A stretch of 64,000 bases of DNA from CAZAQS01 sp046485135 (lineage in GTDB: Bacteria > Chloroflexota > Anaerolineae > Anaerolineales > UBA4823): the NCBI GenBank assembly GCA_046485135.1, contig JAWOHN010000118.1, positions 1 through 64,000 on the forward strand, given 5' to 3'. This document shows, piece by piece, positions 49,878 to 58,445 of the stretch. How positions within the stretch are numbered: position 1 is the first letter of the stretch; the number at the start of each line of letters is the position of its first letter. The notes under the pieces were generated by a model that saw only the letters and a program-made list of their open reading frames with translations, made no database searches and was not told where the DNA came from. The position numbers and the translations under genes are program-made.

Positions 49878-51269
49878 TTAAGCAGACATTCCTTCAGGCC
49901 GCTCTCGCAATTCTTGCCAGGCATGGTGAGCGCCGGCAACAATGAAAAGGCTACCTGTAACAAGAATTAAATATCCATTTTGCCCAATTTGCAAAGCTTC
50001 CTTAAGGGCATCTTCGATGCGGGGAATGGCCCGCGCCGGACGGCCAAATTGGTGGGCTAATTCCACCAATTGAGCAGGGTCTATCGCGCGAGGGTGAATC
50101 GATTGGGTGGCAATAACGCTTTCGACACGCGGCAGTAACTCAGTATACATCCCTTTGATATCCTTGTCTTCTGAAGCCCCAAAAACTAAAATGACTGGAT
50201 AACCGGGGAAGTATTCATCGATGGATAAACGAAGTTTTAATGCCGAGTCACGGTTATGAGCCGAATCCAGCACTATGGGAGGGTTGCGACGTAATATCTC
50301 AAAACGACCAGGCCAGACGACGCGGGCAAAGCCTCGCTGAATATCACCTTCACTAATCTCGATACCAACCGACCGGGCAGTTTGCAGAGCTGCGTAAGCC
50401 GTCGCGGCATTCACTACCTGATGGTGTCCAAGCAATGGGATGCTAAGGATGGTAGGCTGCTGCCCTTGCAATCCATTAGATTGAATAAAATCACTCACAG
50501 ATGACTGCATCGACTGCGACCATACAAAAAAGGTCTGCCTGTCCAGCGAATGGGATTGTGGGGCAAATAGATAATCCTGACCGACCTGAATCAAAGCAGC
50601 GCCCTTCTCAGCGGTGATCCTGGAAATAACCTGACGAGCCTCTTCTTCCTGTGGAGCTAACACCACCGGAATCCCTTGCTTGATGATCCCCGCTTTCTCA
50701 CCAGCGATCTCTGCCAGGGTCTCACCCAAGACATATGTATGGTCATAAGAAATCGAGGTAATTACACATACTTTTGGAGTAACGATATTGGTCGCATCCA
50801 GCCGGCCGCCCAACCCGACTTCCAGGACCGCGGCAGTAGCCCCACGCCTGGCAAAGTACAACAACGCCAACGCAGTGGTAATCTCAAAGGTAGTCAGCTC
50901 CGGGATAGAGGCAATATGCGGCTTCATCTCATCAACCAGGGTAACCACATCCTCATGGGATATCGGCTTTCCATCGACTTGAATGCGTTCCGCAAAATCT
51001 TGCAGGTGTGGAGACGTATATAATCCAACCCGGTAGCCGGCAGCAAGCAAAGCACTCGAGCACATGGCCCCAACTGAGCCCTTCCCTTTCGTACCGGCAA
51101 CATGGATAATGGGGTATTGCTGGTGGGGATTATCCAACGATATAGCCAGCTTTTCCATCCTGGCCAGATTGAAATTTTCTGGAGAATAACGGAAGGTGCG
51201 TTTCAGGCTGTAGTCAATAAAACTATAAATATAATCTAGCGTCTCTTGATATGCGATCTCAACATTCAT
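49878..51269 (-). CDS. folC: Folylpolyglutamate synthase / dihydrofolate synthase
   Basis: This 463-residue Mur-ligase-like enzyme adds glutamate to folates, and dihydropteroate in the bifunctional form. Motifs are HVAGTKGKGSVGAMCSSAL (P-loop), YTSPHLQDFAERI, VLEVGLGGRLDATNIV, TSISYDHTYVLG and VLDSAHNRDS. It begins the folC-lon-AlbA_2 string, 48 bases from lon. With folD at 58446, folate one-carbon metabolism has two genes in the window. It diverges from the SanA-like gene. Confidence 0.93.
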   Translation of the reverse strand: MNVEIAYQETLDYIYSFIDYSLKRTFRYSPENFNLARMEKLAISLDNPHQQYPIIHVAGTKGKGSVGAMCSSALLAAGYRVGLYTSPHLQDFAERIQVDGKPISHEDVVTLVDEMKPHIASIPELTTFEITTALALLYFARRGATAAVLEVGLGGRLDATNIVTPKVCVITSISYDHTYVLGETLAEIAGEKAGIIKQGIPVVLAPQEEEARQVISRITAEKGAALIQVGQDYLFAPQSHSLDRQTFFVWSQSMQSSVSDFIQSNGLQGQQPTILSIPLLGHHQVVNAATAYAALQTARSVGIEISEGDIQRGFARVVWPGRFEILRRNPPIVLDSAHNRDSALKLRLSIDEYFPGYPVILVFGASEDKDIKGMYTELLPRVESVIATQSIHPRAIDPAQLVELAHQFGRPARAIPRIEDALKEALQIGQNGYLILVTGSLFIVAGAHHAWQELRERPEGMSA

Positions 51270-51323
51270 GGTTGAGGCATTGTACCCGCGGAATTATCAC
51301 CGCGCAAGTGGTAAAATTTAGCG

Positions 51324-52010
51324 ATGTTCGGCCAATCAGGACATATGTTCTTGCGATTTCTAATATTCCTGCTCTTCTTATTGGCGCTGGTTGTCTTTGG
51401 TCCTCGACTCTTCACTGCGATATACGCACGCGCCCGCATCTATGAGCCTCAGACAGCTACCTACCATAGGGTGGCGATCGTGTTTGGAGCTGGTCTGCAA
51501 AGAGATGGAACCCCAGCGGCTGTATTAAGAGACCGAGTAACAATAGCCTCCGAGCTTTACTTCGCCGGCAAGGTAGATAAACTGTTGATGAGTGGGGACA
51601 ATCGCACCATTTACTATAATGAGCCTCAGGCAATGCATGATTATGCAGTCCGGCTGGGGGTTCCCTCTGAAGACATCGTATTAGATTACGCTGGGCAACG
51701 TACCTATGACACATGCTACCGCGCCCGGGACATCTTCGGATTAGATGATGCGATTCTAGTCACCCAGGCGTTTCATCTTCCCCGAGCCATCTACACCTGC
51801 AATACGCTGGGCATTCAGGCAATTGGCGTCCCAGCGGATAGGCGTAATTACAGTCGTGGTCCTTATATATTCTGGAATATGCGCGAATTACTGGCAACGA
51901 TCAATGCGGTTTGGGAGCTTCATTATGCTCGCCCGCTACCAATTTTAGGGCGATTTGAGCCCATCTTCCCGCCCGAAGAGGAGACGCGATGGACCGTACC
52001 CAGGCTTTAA
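51324..52010 (+). CDS. SanA/YdcF-like DUF218 membrane-anchored protein
   Basis: This 228-residue protein has one N-terminal membrane helix (MFLRFLIFLLFLLALVVFG) and a DUF218 domain. Visible motifs are VAIVFGAGLQRDGTPAAVLRDRV, KLLMSGDN, VPSEDIVLDYAGQRTYDTC, AILVTQAFHLPRAIY and GVPADRR. SanA affects envelope barrier function in E. coli; the DUF218 biochemical role is unclear. A -10-like TAAAAT lies at 51312-51317, just 6 bases before ATG 51324, so a leaderless mRNA is possible. ATG 51345 is a second candidate start. It overlaps the HD gene by 22 bases. Confidence 0.85.
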   Translation: MFGQSGHMFLRFLIFLLFLLALVVFGPRLFTAIYARARIYEPQTATYHRVAIVFGAGLQRDGTPAAVLRDRVTIASELYFAGKVDKLLMSGDNRTIYYNEPQAMHDYAVRLGVPSEDIVLDYAGQRTYDTCYRARDIFGLDDAILVTQAFHLPRAIYTCNTLGIQAIGVPADRRNYSRGPYIFWNMRELLATINAVWELHYARPLPILGRFEPIFPPEEETRWTVPRL

Positions 52011-52570
52011 ATATTGTCAAAGAATACGTGAAAAACGAAAACCTGGTGCGGCATATGCTGGCAGTGGAAGCAGCCATGCGATTTTATGCCGAAAAATTTA
52101 GCGCAGATGTTGAGACATGGGGAATCGTGGGGTTGTTGCATGATTTCGACTGGGAAATCCACCCGACCTTGGAACAGCACCCACAAGATGGAGCTCCCCT
52201 GCTCAGGGAAAGAGGGGTTACGGAAGAAATTGTGCGGGCGATTCTCAGCCACGCGGATCATACTGGTGTACCGCGCCAGTCGCAAATGGAGAAGGCTCTG
52301 TTTGCGTGTGACGAGATAACCGGGCTGGTGACAGCAGTTGCCCTGGTACGCCCCTCGCGATCTCTGGATGATCTGAAGGCTTCATCGGTTAAGAAAAAAT
52401 GGAAAGACCGGGCCTTTGCCGCCGGTGCAAATCGAGATGAAATTACCAAAGCGGCAGATGAATTTGGCATAGAGCTGTGGGAGCATGTCGATAATGTCAT
52501 CCAAGCCATGCGGCGGATTGCCCCTGAATTGGGCCTGGCATCCACACAGAATTTGGAAACCAATGTTTGA
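51989..52570 (+). CDS. HD-domain (HDIG) metal-dependent phosphohydrolase
   Basis: This 193-residue protein has an HD fold: LVRHMLAVEAAM, IVGLLHDFDWEIHPT (HD motif), AILSHADHTG and KALFACDEITGLVTAVALVR (late Asp). The metal ligands H...HD...D are all seen. Members hydrolyse nucleotides or phosphate esters; the substrate is unknown. The alternative GTG and ATG starts are less likely than ATG 51989, which sits in the end of the SanA-like gene with GAGGAG upstream, so translation is coupled. Confidence 0.85.
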   Translation: MDRTQALNIVKEYVKNENLVRHMLAVEAAMRFYAEKFSADVETWGIVGLLHDFDWEIHPTLEQHPQDGAPLLRERGVTEEIVRAILSHADHTGVPRQSQMEKALFACDEITGLVTAVALVRPSRSLDDLKASSVKKKWKDRAFAAGANRDEITKAADEFGIELWEHVDNVIQAMRRIAPELGLASTQNLETNV

Positions 52571-52637
52571 CAAGACTTCCATTTTGCGCTAAACTAACTA
52601 GTAAATAAACTATGCGCATGGCTCCGGTGAGGTAATC

Positions 52638-53561
52638 ATGACATCTCAAACAACAACACCTTCTTCCACTGCCCACATTCATCCACAAACAACATTCATC
52701 CCAGCCATCAATGCCTGGCGATTCTACCTGGAAGACCAAGGCAGTTCTCCTCATACGGTTAAAGCCTTCACAGCCGATTTATTACTCCTGGCTTCTTATC
52801 TCCCACCTGACCGGACCATTGGAAGCATCAATACCAGTGACTTAAACAACTTCCTACAGTGGATGCAATCCGGACGGGGTGTACCATGTAGCCCTAAAAC
52901 CCTCTCGCGCCGAATCACCTCCCTGAAGGCATTTTTCCGCTGGTTGCAACAGTACGGCGTCCTGCTCATCGATCCGGCTGAGAGGGTCATCCAAAGATCT
53001 GTCATCAGCCCCCTGCCGACGGTACTGACCGTAGAGGAGGTGCAGGCAGCCTTGGAAGCCGCTGGCAGACAACGCCAGGCTGCCAAGCCAGATACGCGGC
53101 CTTACCTGCTCTTATTGCTGCTACTCGAGACGGGGATCAAGAAGAATGAATGCCTGGCGTTAAGCCCAAACCATATTGATCTGGAAACCCCAGAAGAGCC
53201 CATCCTGTTTGTGCGCTATTCTTCGCCTAAGTATCGCTATAAAGAACGCAAGCTCTCACTATCCGAAGAATGGGTCACAGCTTATCATGAATATAAAAGC
53301 CAATACTCGCTCACCGATCGTCTCTTCCCTTGGTCGCCCCGCCGCTTGGAATACCTTCTAGAAGATATCGGTGAAGATGCGGGTTTGGAAAAACATATCT
53401 CTTTTGATATGTGCCGGTGGACTTGCGCCTTGTCAGACTGGGAAGCAGGCATGGATCCAGTCAAAATCCGCCAAAAACTTGGCATCTCCAAAATCCAGTG
53501 GCGAGAGATTCGTATGAAGCTGGAAAGCCTGTCTAATGCAGATAAGGATGGAGAGATCTAG
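52638..53561 (+). CDS. Degenerate tyrosine recombinase/XerC-like protein lacking catalytic residues
   Basis: This 307-residue protein has an N-terminal SAM-like core-binding domain (SPHTVKAFTADLLLLASYL, KTLSRRITSLKAFFRWLQQ) and a C-terminal catalytic fold (LPTVLTVEEVQAALEAAG, LLLLLLLETGIKKNECLAL). The active site looks lost. The first Arg (usual TGLRxxE) is Lys in GIKKNE. The H-x-x-R pair reads D-M-C-R in FDMCRW. LGH is LGI, and the nucleophile Tyr position is Trp in KIQWREI. The reading frame is otherwise intact, with no stop, and so it seems selected as a DNA-binding rather than cutting protein. It converges with tilS; gap 9 bases. Confidence 0.8.
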   Translation: MTSQTTTPSSTAHIHPQTTFIPAINAWRFYLEDQGSSPHTVKAFTADLLLLASYLPPDRTIGSINTSDLNNFLQWMQSGRGVPCSPKTLSRRITSLKAFFRWLQQYGVLLIDPAERVIQRSVISPLPTVLTVEEVQAALEAAGRQRQAAKPDTRPYLLLLLLLETGIKKNECLALSPNHIDLETPEEPILFVRYSSPKYRYKERKLSLSEEWVTAYHEYKSQYSLTDRLFPWSPRRLEYLLEDIGEDAGLEKHISFDMCRWTCALSDWEAGMDPVKIRQKLGISKIQWREIRMKLESLSNADKDGEI

Positions 53562-53570
53562 AAATACCAA

Positions 53571-55040
53571 TCACTGTCTAGAAGAATAATCCGGCTCAGG
53601 CGTATTGCGCAGCATCCGCAGATGAACTACCTGCTGGGTGGAATTTGAGATTTGGCAGGCATGCGCCATCCGCATCCCCGGGATCCAAACCAGCTTATCG
53701 GCTGAAAAAATTAACGGCCAGTTTGCCCGCGCGCGGGCGGGGATTTTCATGTTAACCATGAAATCAGACACCTTCATCGTCTTACCTGCCATCCCCAAAG
53801 GTTCAAAGCGATCTCCAGGTTGCCGGCATCGTACGGTAAGCGGCAAATGTAAATGGGCTGCATCGATCCATATCTGGAATGGATCAGGGTTACCCAGGGC
53901 TGGCTTTTCAATTGTTTCGTCTAAAACCAAAGATTCTGCATGGATTTGCCAATCATCAACCAAACAGACAGACCCGGGCGCCGGTAGAAACAACCCCTCA
54001 CTGCAGCCATCGTCAGCCGCCAACTGAGGCCAATCACTCACCGGAAGATCTGCCTGCCAGGATGCAAGCCATAGCAGGTCAGCCTCTCGGAGCAGGTACA
54101 TCCCCGCAGCCAAATCCAACCGTCTGCTACGAGTGCTGTGTTCAATAAACCCAAGTGCCCGTTCAACTGTGCTGAAATCGATATCTCGCAAGCCGGGAAG
54201 GAGCCATGAAATGCCTCTGCGCATCAGATGACGTTTTATTCCCTCCGGTTGAATAAATAGGGCAGGTGCTCGGAAGGAAACATATCCCTGACCTTGTTCA
54301 ACCAGGCACTCTTCCCAGGCTGCATCCAGGTTTGCTTCGATCACATCGTAATCTGCAGAGAGGACCTGCGCCATCCGCCAGATAACCCGGCGGATCCCTG
54401 GGTTGAAATCTGCCAGATACGGAATCAATTCATGGCGAAGACGGTTCCGAAAAATGCTGGTATCCAGGTTGGTCTGGTCATGTATTGAATTAATTTTCCT
54501 GTCCTTTAAATAAGCCAGGATCTCCTCCCGCCAAATTTCTAATAGTGGGCGTACTAGAGGGATATGATCGCACCAGGGAGATGGCAGGGTTAAATACTGC
54601 ATTCCACGCAACCCTGCCATACCTGCTCCTCTGAGAAAATGCATCAGTACGGTCTCAACCTGGTCATCAGCATTGTGGGCAACTACAACAGCTTGGGCCT
54701 GTACCAGTTCTGCCTGCTGAAAGAGAAATCTGTAGCGAAGATTCCGGGCAGCTTCTTCTATTGACAGGGAGTGGATACAGGCATAACTAGAAACATCTTC
54801 TTTTCCGATTACAACAGGTAGACCTGCTCTTTTTGCAATCTGTTCCACAAATTCCGCGTCTGATTGGGACTCAGGACGGAGCCCATGATTCAAATGAGCT
54901 ACAACAAGTGGGTAGCCAAGTTGGACCAGCACATCCAACAAGCACATGCTATCTGGTCCACCAGAAACGCCAACCAGCAGGGTTTTTCCAGAACTAAGAA
55001 AACAATTCTGCTGTAAAATACTATTAACTCTATTTAGCAT
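53571..55040 (-). CDS. tilS: tRNA(Ile)-lysidine synthase
   Basis: This 489-residue enzyme puts lysine on C34 of tRNA Ile2 (CAU), changing it to read AUA. The PP-loop is LLVGVSGGPDSMCLLDVL, followed by VAHLNHGLRP, AHNADDQVETVLMHFLRGAG and FRNRLRHELIPYL. The C-terminal domain has PGDRFEPLGMAGKTMKVSDF and LVWIPGMRMA. All are complete. It is a stand-alone gene with convergent and divergent neighbours. The tRNA at 19934 has a CAU anticodon and may or may not be its substrate. Confidence 0.93.
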   Translation of the reverse strand: MLNRVNSILQQNCFLSSGKTLLVGVSGGPDSMCLLDVLVQLGYPLVVAHLNHGLRPESQSDAEFVEQIAKRAGLPVVIGKEDVSSYACIHSLSIEEAARNLRYRFLFQQAELVQAQAVVVAHNADDQVETVLMHFLRGAGMAGLRGMQYLTLPSPWCDHIPLVRPLLEIWREEILAYLKDRKINSIHDQTNLDTSIFRNRLRHELIPYLADFNPGIRRVIWRMAQVLSADYDVIEANLDAAWEECLVEQGQGYVSFRAPALFIQPEGIKRHLMRRGISWLLPGLRDIDFSTVERALGFIEHSTRSRRLDLAAGMYLLREADLLWLASWQADLPVSDWPQLAADDGCSEGLFLPAPGSVCLVDDWQIHAESLVLDETIEKPALGNPDPFQIWIDAAHLHLPLTVRCRQPGDRFEPLGMAGKTMKVSDFMVNMKIPARARANWPLIFSADKLVWIPGMRMAHACQISNSTQQVVHLRMLRNTPEPDYSSRQ

Positions 55041-55173
55041 GGTAGAGGCGATTATAGCATTTCTACGACGTTCTGCTGTTCAAGAAATTCATTAAAACAA
55101 GCCTGTCTTTGTTGCTACGGCCAAAATATGATCAAAATATGTCTGGGGATATTCCAACCTATAAGGAGAGCTT

Positions 55174-56325
55174 ATGGCAGAGAAAATACTGATCGTAGAT
55201 GATGATGTTGACACTCTTCGGTTGGTTGGCTTAATGCTTCAACGACAAGGATACCAGATAGTAGCTGCAAATAACGGTCAGCAGGCTCTGGTCATGGCGA
55301 AAACCGAAGAACCTGATTTGATCTTATTGGACATCATGATGCCAGACCTGGACGGCTATGAGGTTACCCGACAGCTTCGAGATAACCCAGAGACAAGCGG
55401 CATTCCCATTATCATGTTTACAGCCAAATCTCAGCTCGAAGACCGCGTAACCGGATTTGAAGTAGGTGCAGATGACTACCTGACTAAGCCAACCCAACCA
55501 AGGGAGCTTTTTGTACATGTCCAAGATATCTTAGCCCGGAAACAAGCCACCGGGGTGGTTTCTCCTATTCAACGTGGTCATGTTGTTGGGATCCTGGCCG
55601 CCAAAGGTGGCCAGGGCATATCCACGCTGGCTATTAATTTGGGAATAGCCCTACACACAAAAATCCGGCAACAAGTCATTGTGGCGGAATTACGCCCCGG
55701 CGAAGGCAGCATGGCGCTTGATCTGGGTTTGACACCGGGTGATGGGCTGAGCCGGTTGCTGGAGCTTGATCCGGCTGCGCTGACCATAGAAGAAATCGAA
55801 GCTACCCTGGTGCAACATAGTTCTGGCATCCGTCTGTTGCTGTCGTCTTATCTCCCCACAGACACCCAACATCGAGGGATGGCAAACGAGTTTTTAGCTA
55901 TTGCACAAGAGCTGCCTAATATTGCCAATTACGTCTTGTTAGATTTGGGAGTGGGCATTCACCAGATTACAGAAAAAGTACTCAACACCTGTGATATCCT
56001 GATTGTTGCTCTTGAGCCTTTCCCAAATACTGTAATCCGCACCAAGATCTTGATAGATGAATTGGCCAGCAGAGGTTTTAACCAGGAGCGGTTACATACC
56101 GTCCTGATCAACCGTGCTCGCACGGATATCCAGCTAACCTGGAATCAAGTAAAAGAGCAGTTGAAATCCCCCATTGCGGTTGCCTTTACTCCTGTACCAG
56201 AACTGGCATACCAGGCAGCCAAGAAGAATATCCCAATTGTGATCCAGCAGCCAGATAGCCTGGTGTCCCAACAATTCTCCAAGCTGGCAGATTTGATCAC
56301 AACCAAGCTTCGCCAACAAGCATGA
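55174..56325 (+). CDS. Receiver domain fused to TadZ/CpaE-like MinD-fold ATPase
   Basis: This 383-residue protein has an N-terminal receiver (ILIVDDDVDTLRLVG, phospho-Asp in LILLDIMMPDLDGYE, IIMFTAKS, DDYLTKPTQPRELF) and a linker. A MinD/ParA-like domain follows (residues about 135-380) of the CpaE/TadZ type. The Walker A is GILAAKGGQGISTLAINLG: the first Lys is kept, but the usual second Lys of GKT/GKS is Ile, as in atypical TadZ. It could localise a tad pilus or other polar machine, but no tad genes are visible here. It overlaps the second sirtuin by ATGA. Confidence 0.82.
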   Translation: MAEKILIVDDDVDTLRLVGLMLQRQGYQIVAANNGQQALVMAKTEEPDLILLDIMMPDLDGYEVTRQLRDNPETSGIPIIMFTAKSQLEDRVTGFEVGADDYLTKPTQPRELFVHVQDILARKQATGVVSPIQRGHVVGILAAKGGQGISTLAINLGIALHTKIRQQVIVAELRPGEGSMALDLGLTPGDGLSRLLELDPAALTIEEIEATLVQHSSGIRLLLSSYLPTDTQHRGMANEFLAIAQELPNIANYVLLDLGVGIHQITEKVLNTCDILIVALEPFPNTVIRTKILIDELASRGFNQERLHTVLINRARTDIQLTWNQVKEQLKSPIAVAFTPVPELAYQAAKKNIPIVIQQPDSLVSQQFSKLADLITTKLRQQA

Positions 56326-57098
56326 TTACTGACTCACAAGAAACAAATAATGCAATTCGCCGGGCCGCCAGGCTGATCAAAGCATCTAGGAAAGCTGTTG
56401 TTCTGACCGGGGCAGGCTTTTCCACCCCCTCCGGTGTACCAGATTTCCGCTCACCTGGCAGTGGCTTGTGGACCAGGTACCTTCCGATGGAAGTGGCGTC
56501 CCTAAGCACCTTCCGCTACGATCCAGAGAAGTTTTTTGCCTGGCTAAGACCGCTGGCCAGCCATATGTTGAGGGCAGAGCCCAATCCTGCTCATAAAGCC
56601 CTGGCAGACCTGGAAAGCGCTGGATTTGTCAAAGCCATCATCACTCAAAATATCGACTTTTTGCACCAGCGAGCAGGATCAAAATCTGTCATTGAAGTTC
56701 ATGGCACTTTTAACACACTCACTTGCACAAGCTGTTACAAGCAACACAATTCAGCAGGATTTATGGATATGTTTATTGAAGAAGGAACCATTCCACACTG
56801 TCCGGATTGCCACAGTCTGCTCAAGCCAGACGTAATCCTATTTGAAGAACAGCTTCCTGTGCGGATGTGGATGCTTGCCCAAGAAGCAAGCAGCACCTGC
56901 GACCTGATGCTGGTTGCGGGAACTTCTCTGGAGGTAATGCCGTCTGCCGGGCTCCCAGTCAGGGCAGCGGATAACGGGGCTCACCTGGTCGTGGTAAACA
57001 AGTCAACTACCTTTATTGATGAACGGGCAGATCTATTGTTTATGGATGATGTGGCAGAAATCATTCCTCGCATAACAGCGGAGATCTTAGGTGGTTAA
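56322..57098 (+). CDS. Sir2-family NAD-dependent protein deacylase (sirtuin 2)
   Basis: This 258-residue sirtuin has AVVLTGAGFSTPSGVPDFRS, IITQNIDFLHQRAG and SVIEVHGTFN (catalytic His). A full zinc module CTSC ... CPDC is present, unlike sirtuin 1, along with LMLVAGTSLEVMPSAG. It removes acyl groups from lysines using NAD. It is in the middle of a three-gene overlapping string with the REC-TadZ protein before and a histidine kinase after, an unusual context pointing to acylation control of signalling. The start ATG overlaps the stop of the first gene (ATGA). Confidence 0.93.
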   Translation: MITDSQETNNAIRRAARLIKASRKAVVLTGAGFSTPSGVPDFRSPGSGLWTRYLPMEVASLSTFRYDPEKFFAWLRPLASHMLRAEPNPAHKALADLESAGFVKAIITQNIDFLHQRAGSKSVIEVHGTFNTLTCTSCYKQHNSAGFMDMFIEEGTIPHCPDCHSLLKPDVILFEEQLPVRMWMLAQEASSTCDLMLVAGTSLEVMPSAGLPVRAADNGAHLVVVNKSTTFIDERADLLFMDDVAEIIPRITAEILGG

Positions 57099-58290
57099 CT
57101 CAATAACAGGTTCACTTCTTGAACGATACCAGCGCCTGACAGAGATCAGCCAGGAACTTGCATCCACACTGGAACTAGAGATTCTCTTGGACCGCATCGT
57201 CCATGCTGCAGCAGATTTGAGCGATGCCGAGGCCGCTTCAATCTTGTTGTATGACGAAAATCACCAGCAGCTCCAATTTGAAGCTGCTACAAACCTGGAA
57301 GAACCAATGATGCGGGGTCTCGTTGTACCAGTGAACAACAGCCTGGCAGGGTGGATTGTCATGAACCGCCAACCCGTTATCATAGATGACGCTACCCAAG
57401 ACTCACGTCATTTTGGTCATATTTCCAAGGTAACCAAGATCAGTACCAAATCGCTCTTGGGGGTGCCGCTAATCACCAAAGACAAGGTCGTAGGTGTGTT
57501 GGAGGCGATCAACAAACGCTCCGGCGCTTTTGACAAAAATGACGAAAATATCATGACAGCCTTAGGAGCGCAAGTTGCTGTAGCCATTGAAAATGCTCGC
57601 TTGTTCCAACAATCAGACCTGATCTCTGAACTGGTCCACGAGCTACGTACTCCCCTGGCATCTTTAAGCACAGCCGCGCACCTGCTTTTACGACCAGAAG
57701 TGTCCGAGGACCAGCGTGTCAAGATGGTTCAAATTATTCATGACGAGACCTTCAGGCTTTCTGAGATGACAACGGCCTTCCTCGATTTGGCCAGATTGGA
57801 ATCTGGGCGCGCCCGCTTCCAACCGGAAATTTTTCCCGTCAATGATGTCTTAGAAGATTGCGCAGTCATGATGCGCAGCAGGGCAAATGAAAAAGGAATC
57901 AGCCTGAATTTGGAAATCCAGGAAAAGATGCCGCTGATATCAGCAGACCGAAACAAAATCAAACAGGTCATCTTAAATTTGCTCAGCAATGCAATCAAAT
58001 ATAACCGCCCCACAGGTGTAATCACCTTAGAGACCCATGCTACCCGCAAAGAAGTCATCATTTCTGTGCGCGATACTGGGCTGGGAATCCTTCCAGATGT
58101 CAAAGAGCACCTCTTTGAAAAATTTTATCGAGCACCCGGTTCAGAAAACCAGGTTCAAGGCACTGGGTTGGGGCTGGCAATCTGCAAACGGATCATTGAC
58201 GCTCACCAAGGAAAGATCGAAGTGAACAGTGTGGCGGGGTCAGGTAGCACCTTCACTGTTTATCTGCCATTAAAACCCCGCCGGAGCTAA
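57091..58290 (+). CDS. GAF-domain sensor histidine kinase
   Basis: This 399-residue soluble kinase has an N-terminal GAF domain (residues about 20-165: LEILLDRIVHAAADLSDAEA, SLLGVPLITKDKVVGVLEAI). HisKA follows with SELVHELRTPLASLSTAAHL (phospho-His), then HATPase with ILNLLSNAIKYN, VRDTGLGI and GTGLGLAICKRIIDAH. No membrane segment is seen, so it senses a cytosolic signal. It starts at GTG 57091 inside the 3' end of sirtuin 2. Its partner regulator may be the REC domain of the REC-TadZ protein in the same string, an inference. Confidence 0.9.
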   Translation: MVNSITGSLLERYQRLTEISQELASTLELEILLDRIVHAAADLSDAEAASILLYDENHQQLQFEAATNLEEPMMRGLVVPVNNSLAGWIVMNRQPVIIDDATQDSRHFGHISKVTKISTKSLLGVPLITKDKVVGVLEAINKRSGAFDKNDENIMTALGAQVAVAIENARLFQQSDLISELVHELRTPLASLSTAAHLLLRPEVSEDQRVKMVQIIHDETFRLSEMTTAFLDLARLESGRARFQPEIFPVNDVLEDCAVMMRSRANEKGISLNLEIQEKMPLISADRNKIKQVILNLLSNAIKYNRPTGVITLETHATRKEVIISVRDTGLGILPDVKEHLFEKFYRAPGSENQVQGTGLGLAICKRIIDAHQGKIEVNSVAGSGSTFTVYLPLKPRRS

Positions 58291-58445
58291 GTATGAACTG
58301 ATATCCTTCAGGCTTGAAGCACGCGTATCGTCACTTGTAATTTGTTTCACTTTCAATGATAATGATAAGAGGTAGCGCCAATTCTAATAGTTTAGGCGTT
58401 ATCGCATTGGTCCCTCAGTCCTAAGCCCCTATAAGGAGAAAAATT

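Noticed and set aside
52638..53561. Integrase marking a mobile element or genomic island
   Set aside because: The protein lacks catalytic residues. There are no attachment-site repeats or phage genes around it, and neighbours are housekeeping genes.
58355..58369. Fur-box-like repeat AATGATAATGATAAG upstream of folD
   Set aside because: Only a partial direct repeat, without the inverted part, and folD is not an expected iron-regulated gene.
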